Origin: Roseiconus nitratireducens
Lineage (GTDB): Bacteria; Planctomycetota; Planctomycetia; Pirellulales; Pirellulaceae
Length of the DNA: 64,000 nucleotides
Direction of reading: 5' to 3'
Assembly (NCBI RefSeq): GCF_008629675.1
Contig: NZ_VWOX01000001.1
Location: forward strand, 62,001-126,000
In this document: positions 61,851-64,000 of the stretch, piece after piece
Layout: the number at the start of each line of letters is the position of its first letter
Numbering within the stretch: the first letter of the stretch is position 1
Notes under the pieces: generated by a model
The model's input: only the letters and a program-made list of their open reading frames with translations
The model's database searches: none
Told to the model about the DNA's origin: nothing
Position numbers and translations under genes: made by a program

Positions 61851-62104
61851 CAACGAGTTCCAAATTCAATGGGTATGTCCAGCAAATGTCTGCAATCACC
61901 CGATCGCGGAACGGTCTTCCCTTCTTGAATCGTCTCGACTCGCGGAATCGGGGGCACCGAATCATCCGACGTGACTGCTTTCCACCACCCGGTATCGTCA
62001 TGATAGAGAAGTAAGTCTAAGCCGGGGTGTCGAGCTGTGATTCTGCTGGCGTCGAAATCAGATACTGCATCACCGCCGCACAGAATCTTCGCAACCGAGG
62101 GCAT
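61850..62104 (-). CDS. Small hypothetical protein, translationally coupled
   Basis: 84 residues from ATG 62104, which is 5 nt after the stop of the upstream gene. Soluble, no signal: DASRITARHPGLDLLLYHDD then a short C-terminus. The stop overlaps the next start by one base. The coupling on both sides is the best evidence that it is a real gene. Confidence 0.6.
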   Translation of the reverse strand: MPSVAKILCGGDAVSDFDASRITARHPGLDLLLYHDDTGWWKAVTSDDSVPPIPRVETIQEGKTVPRSGDCRHLLDIPIEFGTR

Positions 62105-62109
62105 CCGGA

Positions 62110-62580
62110 CTATCTGTTGACGAATTCGTGCTCGTACATTGCCCAAACGATTTTGAGTAGTGCTCCCAATGCAAGAACTGACAGGGCGAGTTGGAGTTTT
62201 CGTCGCCAAGCCATGAATTGCGATCGATGAAGCGTGGGAACGATGACAGCCAAAATAAATCCTCCCAGACCCCCGCAGACGGTCCCGGCAAAATCGCCAT
62301 GTTCATGAAGATAACCCGTCAGCCATCCGATGAAAGAGAAGAAGGCGATGGCGAAAACGCCATAGGCAAACCCAATCTCCGGCGAGTCCACGTGGTCTGA
62401 ATCGCCAACGCCTTGGAATCTGCGGAAAACAAGCACCATTCCGTTGGCTGCCGCAAACCCGGCGACACCTCCAATCGCACAGGCAACATCTTCCTGTTTG
62501 CCGCCGTCTGCCCAGGCAAACAGCGTCGACGCTAGTGCGAATGCGCCAGTAATGCCCAGGACGAAGAACGACTGCTTCAT
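62110..62580 (-). CDS. Hypothetical membrane protein
   Basis: 156 residues from ATG 62580; the frame is open to 62685 but the membrane protein begins at this ATG (SFFVLGITGAFALASTLFAW). Further helices: VACAIGGVAGFAAANGMVLV, GFAYGVFAIAFFSFIGWLTG, GTVCGGLGGFILAVIVPTL, LALSVLALGALLKIVWAMY. Soluble tail short. Unknown. Confidence 0.72.
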   Translation of the reverse strand: MKQSFFVLGITGAFALASTLFAWADGGKQEDVACAIGGVAGFAAANGMVLVFRRFQGVGDSDHVDSPEIGFAYGVFAIAFFSFIGWLTGYLHEHGDFAGTVCGGLGGFILAVIVPTLHRSQFMAWRRKLQLALSVLALGALLKIVWAMYEHEFVNR

Positions 62581-62708
62581 TGCGTTGACTTCCACGAAGA
62601 TTTCCGTTTCGCGGTAAAGCGAGGAATCACGGGGGACGAGGGTAGGAATCACAAGCAGACGAAGGAACCCCACCGTCACCTTCACGTGCGTTTCATCCTG
62701 GGCCTAAT

Positions 62709-63134
62709 TCAGTACTTGGTGCGGTGCCAGGCGTTCCACTCGTCGATCACCTCGTCCGGAGTCTCGACCCACTTCTTCGCTGGATACACATAGAAACGAT
62801 TTGGATCCGGTCGTTTTATTAACATGGGTCCGAAAACCAATCCGGGGGTCGAGCCCGCCCGGACCGCAAATTGTGAATTCGCCACGACAAAGGGTTGGCG
62901 TGTTCTTGAGTTCGTGACAATCGTCAGATCGGCCGCAGAATTTAGATTGAAGTAAGAACGCACTTTACGGTCGCTGCGATCGGTTGATTCCGTCCACCTC
63001 AAGAAGCCGTCGCGAAGCCGGCGAAGTTGAACACGTTCAAGGTGAGATTGATACTTTCGATAGGCAAAGCATGACGCAGCAACGACAGCTGTCATCGCCA
63101 AGATCGTCTTCAAGCCAAACCGAAATCTTCGCAT
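62709..63134 (-). CDS. Single-pass hypothetical protein with FGLKTIL N-terminus
   Basis: 141 residues from ATG 63134 (frame open upstream without coding features). N-terminus MRRFRFGLKTILAMTAVVAA leads into one membrane helix, the same type as 51157-51609 and 55078-55614. The soluble part is basic with SYFNLNSAADLTIVTNSRT. Unknown. Confidence 0.72.
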   Translation of the reverse strand: MRRFRFGLKTILAMTAVVAASCFAYRKYQSHLERVQLRRLRDGFLRWTESTDRSDRKVRSYFNLNSAADLTIVTNSRTRQPFVVANSQFAVRAGSTPGLVFGPMLIKRPDPNRFYVYPAKKWVETPDEVIDEWNAWHRTKY

Positions 63135-63256
63135 CGTATCGGCACCTGGTTGGGGAACGGCGTTACCGAGGACGGAAAAAGGACTTTCTGATTTCCAGCG
63201 AGCAAGTGAGCGAGCAGGCCACTCTCCGGTCCGTCGTTTGGTTCTGCGATCTCCAC

Positions 63257-63697
63257 TTAGATTCTGCGGTTCCGGCGTTGTGCGATGATCACGCGACCGA
63301 TGCACCCCATGGCGACGATGAGTGCGGTCCCAAAACAGAGTATCCAGAGTGTGGGGGAGTCGTCGGCGACGGACCAGGGAACTCCGGCAGCTTCAAACTC
63401 GGATGTCAAAGTGAACTCCGGGTCGCTGACTCTCACCAGGCTCGCTTGCTGATTCTCTCCGATGGGAATCCACACTTTCGTGGTCAGATAGGCAAAGTTG
63501 TGATCGGAGTAATAAAAAGCCGACTCGATATTGTTCGCTTGCAACTGGTTCAACGCTCGTTGAGCCGGAATCGTTGGGGCGGAAGGGTATCGAGGCTTCG
63601 CAACGAAAAACAGTCCCGCGAACAAAACAATTGCAGCGAATGCGTGCCTGATTCCAAACTGCAGGCCTGTCGACTGCTTGCTGTCGTGGTCGCTCAT
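63257..63697 (-). CDS. Two-helix hypothetical protein
   Basis: 146 residues from ATG 63697. A motif-like N-terminus (TGLQFGIRHAFAAIVLFAGLF) with one membrane helix, a soluble central domain of about 80 residues (SAFYYSDHNFAYLTTKVWIPI), and a second helix (WILCFGTALIVAMGCIG) near the end with a basic tail. Unknown. Confidence 0.7.
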   Translation of the reverse strand: MSDHDSKQSTGLQFGIRHAFAAIVLFAGLFFVAKPRYPSAPTIPAQRALNQLQANNIESAFYYSDHNFAYLTTKVWIPIGENQQASLVRVSDPEFTLTSEFEAAGVPWSVADDSPTLWILCFGTALIVAMGCIGRVIIAQRRNRRI

Positions 63698-63774
63698 CGT
63701 CGAAAAATGCCCTCCCGATGCAACGTCCCGCTTCACCCACGACGGGTAGGGAATTCACCATTTCGATCCATCGA

Positions 63775-64000
63775 CTATTTCAACACTTCGACCTCGTGGA
63801 CGTTCATATACACCCACCAGCCCACTGGAAATGGCGAAGGGTTGTCTCTCGTGCCGCCAGAATGGTGTTCTGTACCGAGCTTACCTCGCACCCGCACACG
63901 GGCCGGAAGTTGTACCGATGCCAACGGTTTGGGATCGCGGCTGTGATCCGCACCGTAGAGTGCGCACTTCTGCCCGTCCAAGATCATGAGATAGTAGCGG
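63775..64000 (-). CDS. Hypothetical protein, C-terminal part (partial)
   Basis: Partial: the frame is open at the right edge and ends with a stop at 63775. An internal ATG at 63987 exists, but the bases before it (RYYL) continue as protein, so the true start is beyond the window. The visible 74 residues have a MILDGQKCALYGADH-type turn and a beta-rich end (WWVYMNVHEVEVLK). Unknown. Confidence 0.55.
   Translation of the reverse strand, partial: RYYLMILDGQKCALYGADHSRDPKPLASVQLPARVRVRGKLGTEHHSGGTRDNPSPFPVGWWVYMNVHEVEVLK

Overview
The window reads as a chromosomal segment of a planctomycete of the Pirellulaceae (Rhodopirellula-like) group. Support: high-GC coding with long antisense shadow frames; two DUF1559 (prepilin-like N-terminus) proteins; a sulfatase, a DUF1080-type 3-keto-disaccharide hydrolase, a Gfo/Idh/MocA oxidoreductase and a xylose-isomerase-like TIM barrel; a tetrahydromethanopterin C1 module (fae, mtdB); a redoxin/cytochrome c/copper-monooxygenase/EF-hand fusion; and many small secreted or membrane proteins carrying the N-terminal motifs NPYxxP or F-S-(I/V)-(K/R)-x-L-L. 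No rRNA, tRNA, CRISPR array, integrase or transposase gene was seen.

Layout. 1-6.8 kb (minus): a possible operon tadA(cpaF)-tadB-tadC of a Tad/Flp pilus, followed by a GGQ release-factor-like protein, a NosR-like FMN/Fe-S membrane protein and a partial zinc-ribbon membrane protein. 7.1-20.3 kb: oxidoreductase, a thioredoxin-like protein, a MurB-like plus FtsQ-like pair that looks like a dcw-cluster remnant, carbohydrate-type enzymes, an M20 amidohydrolase / carboxylate-amine ligase / sulfatase operon, and a DUF1559/DUF2306 pair. 20.4-29.6 kb: an NPY-motif membrane protein, a WD40 protein with two membrane neighbours, a membrane-anchored cyclase-like toroid protein, aroB and a fructosamine-kinase-like gene. 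29.7-39.5 kb: the redoxin-cytochrome-monooxygenase fusion, an ECF sigma factor and a 2131-residue alpha-2-macroglobulin-like secreted protein. 39.5-43.2 kb: an ATP-grasp protein divergent from fae-mtdB, then rdgB. 43.4-47.2 kb: a lipoprotein, an STN-like protein and a MuiA-family protein.

47.4-64 kb is different in kind: about 26 small genes, nearly all on the minus strand, mostly 80-300 residues with one signal peptide or a few membrane segments and almost no recognisable enzymes. Several are translationally coupled. It looks like a lineage-specific accessory block.

The most unusual structure I found is a set of non-coding repeats. Two 127-bp elements aligned without gaps lie in opposite orientation at 59957-60083 and 60630-60756 and tightly enclose a single small membrane-protein gene. 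Partial copies of the same element sit beside a second palindromic family at 21.7 and 43.2 kb, and one end-like sequence sits beside its hairpin near 7.4 kb. I did not find a clearly novel multi-gene biochemical system. The strongest candidates for new biology are the repeat-bracketed gene, the MurB-like protein without its expected catalytic residues, and the 47-64 kb block.
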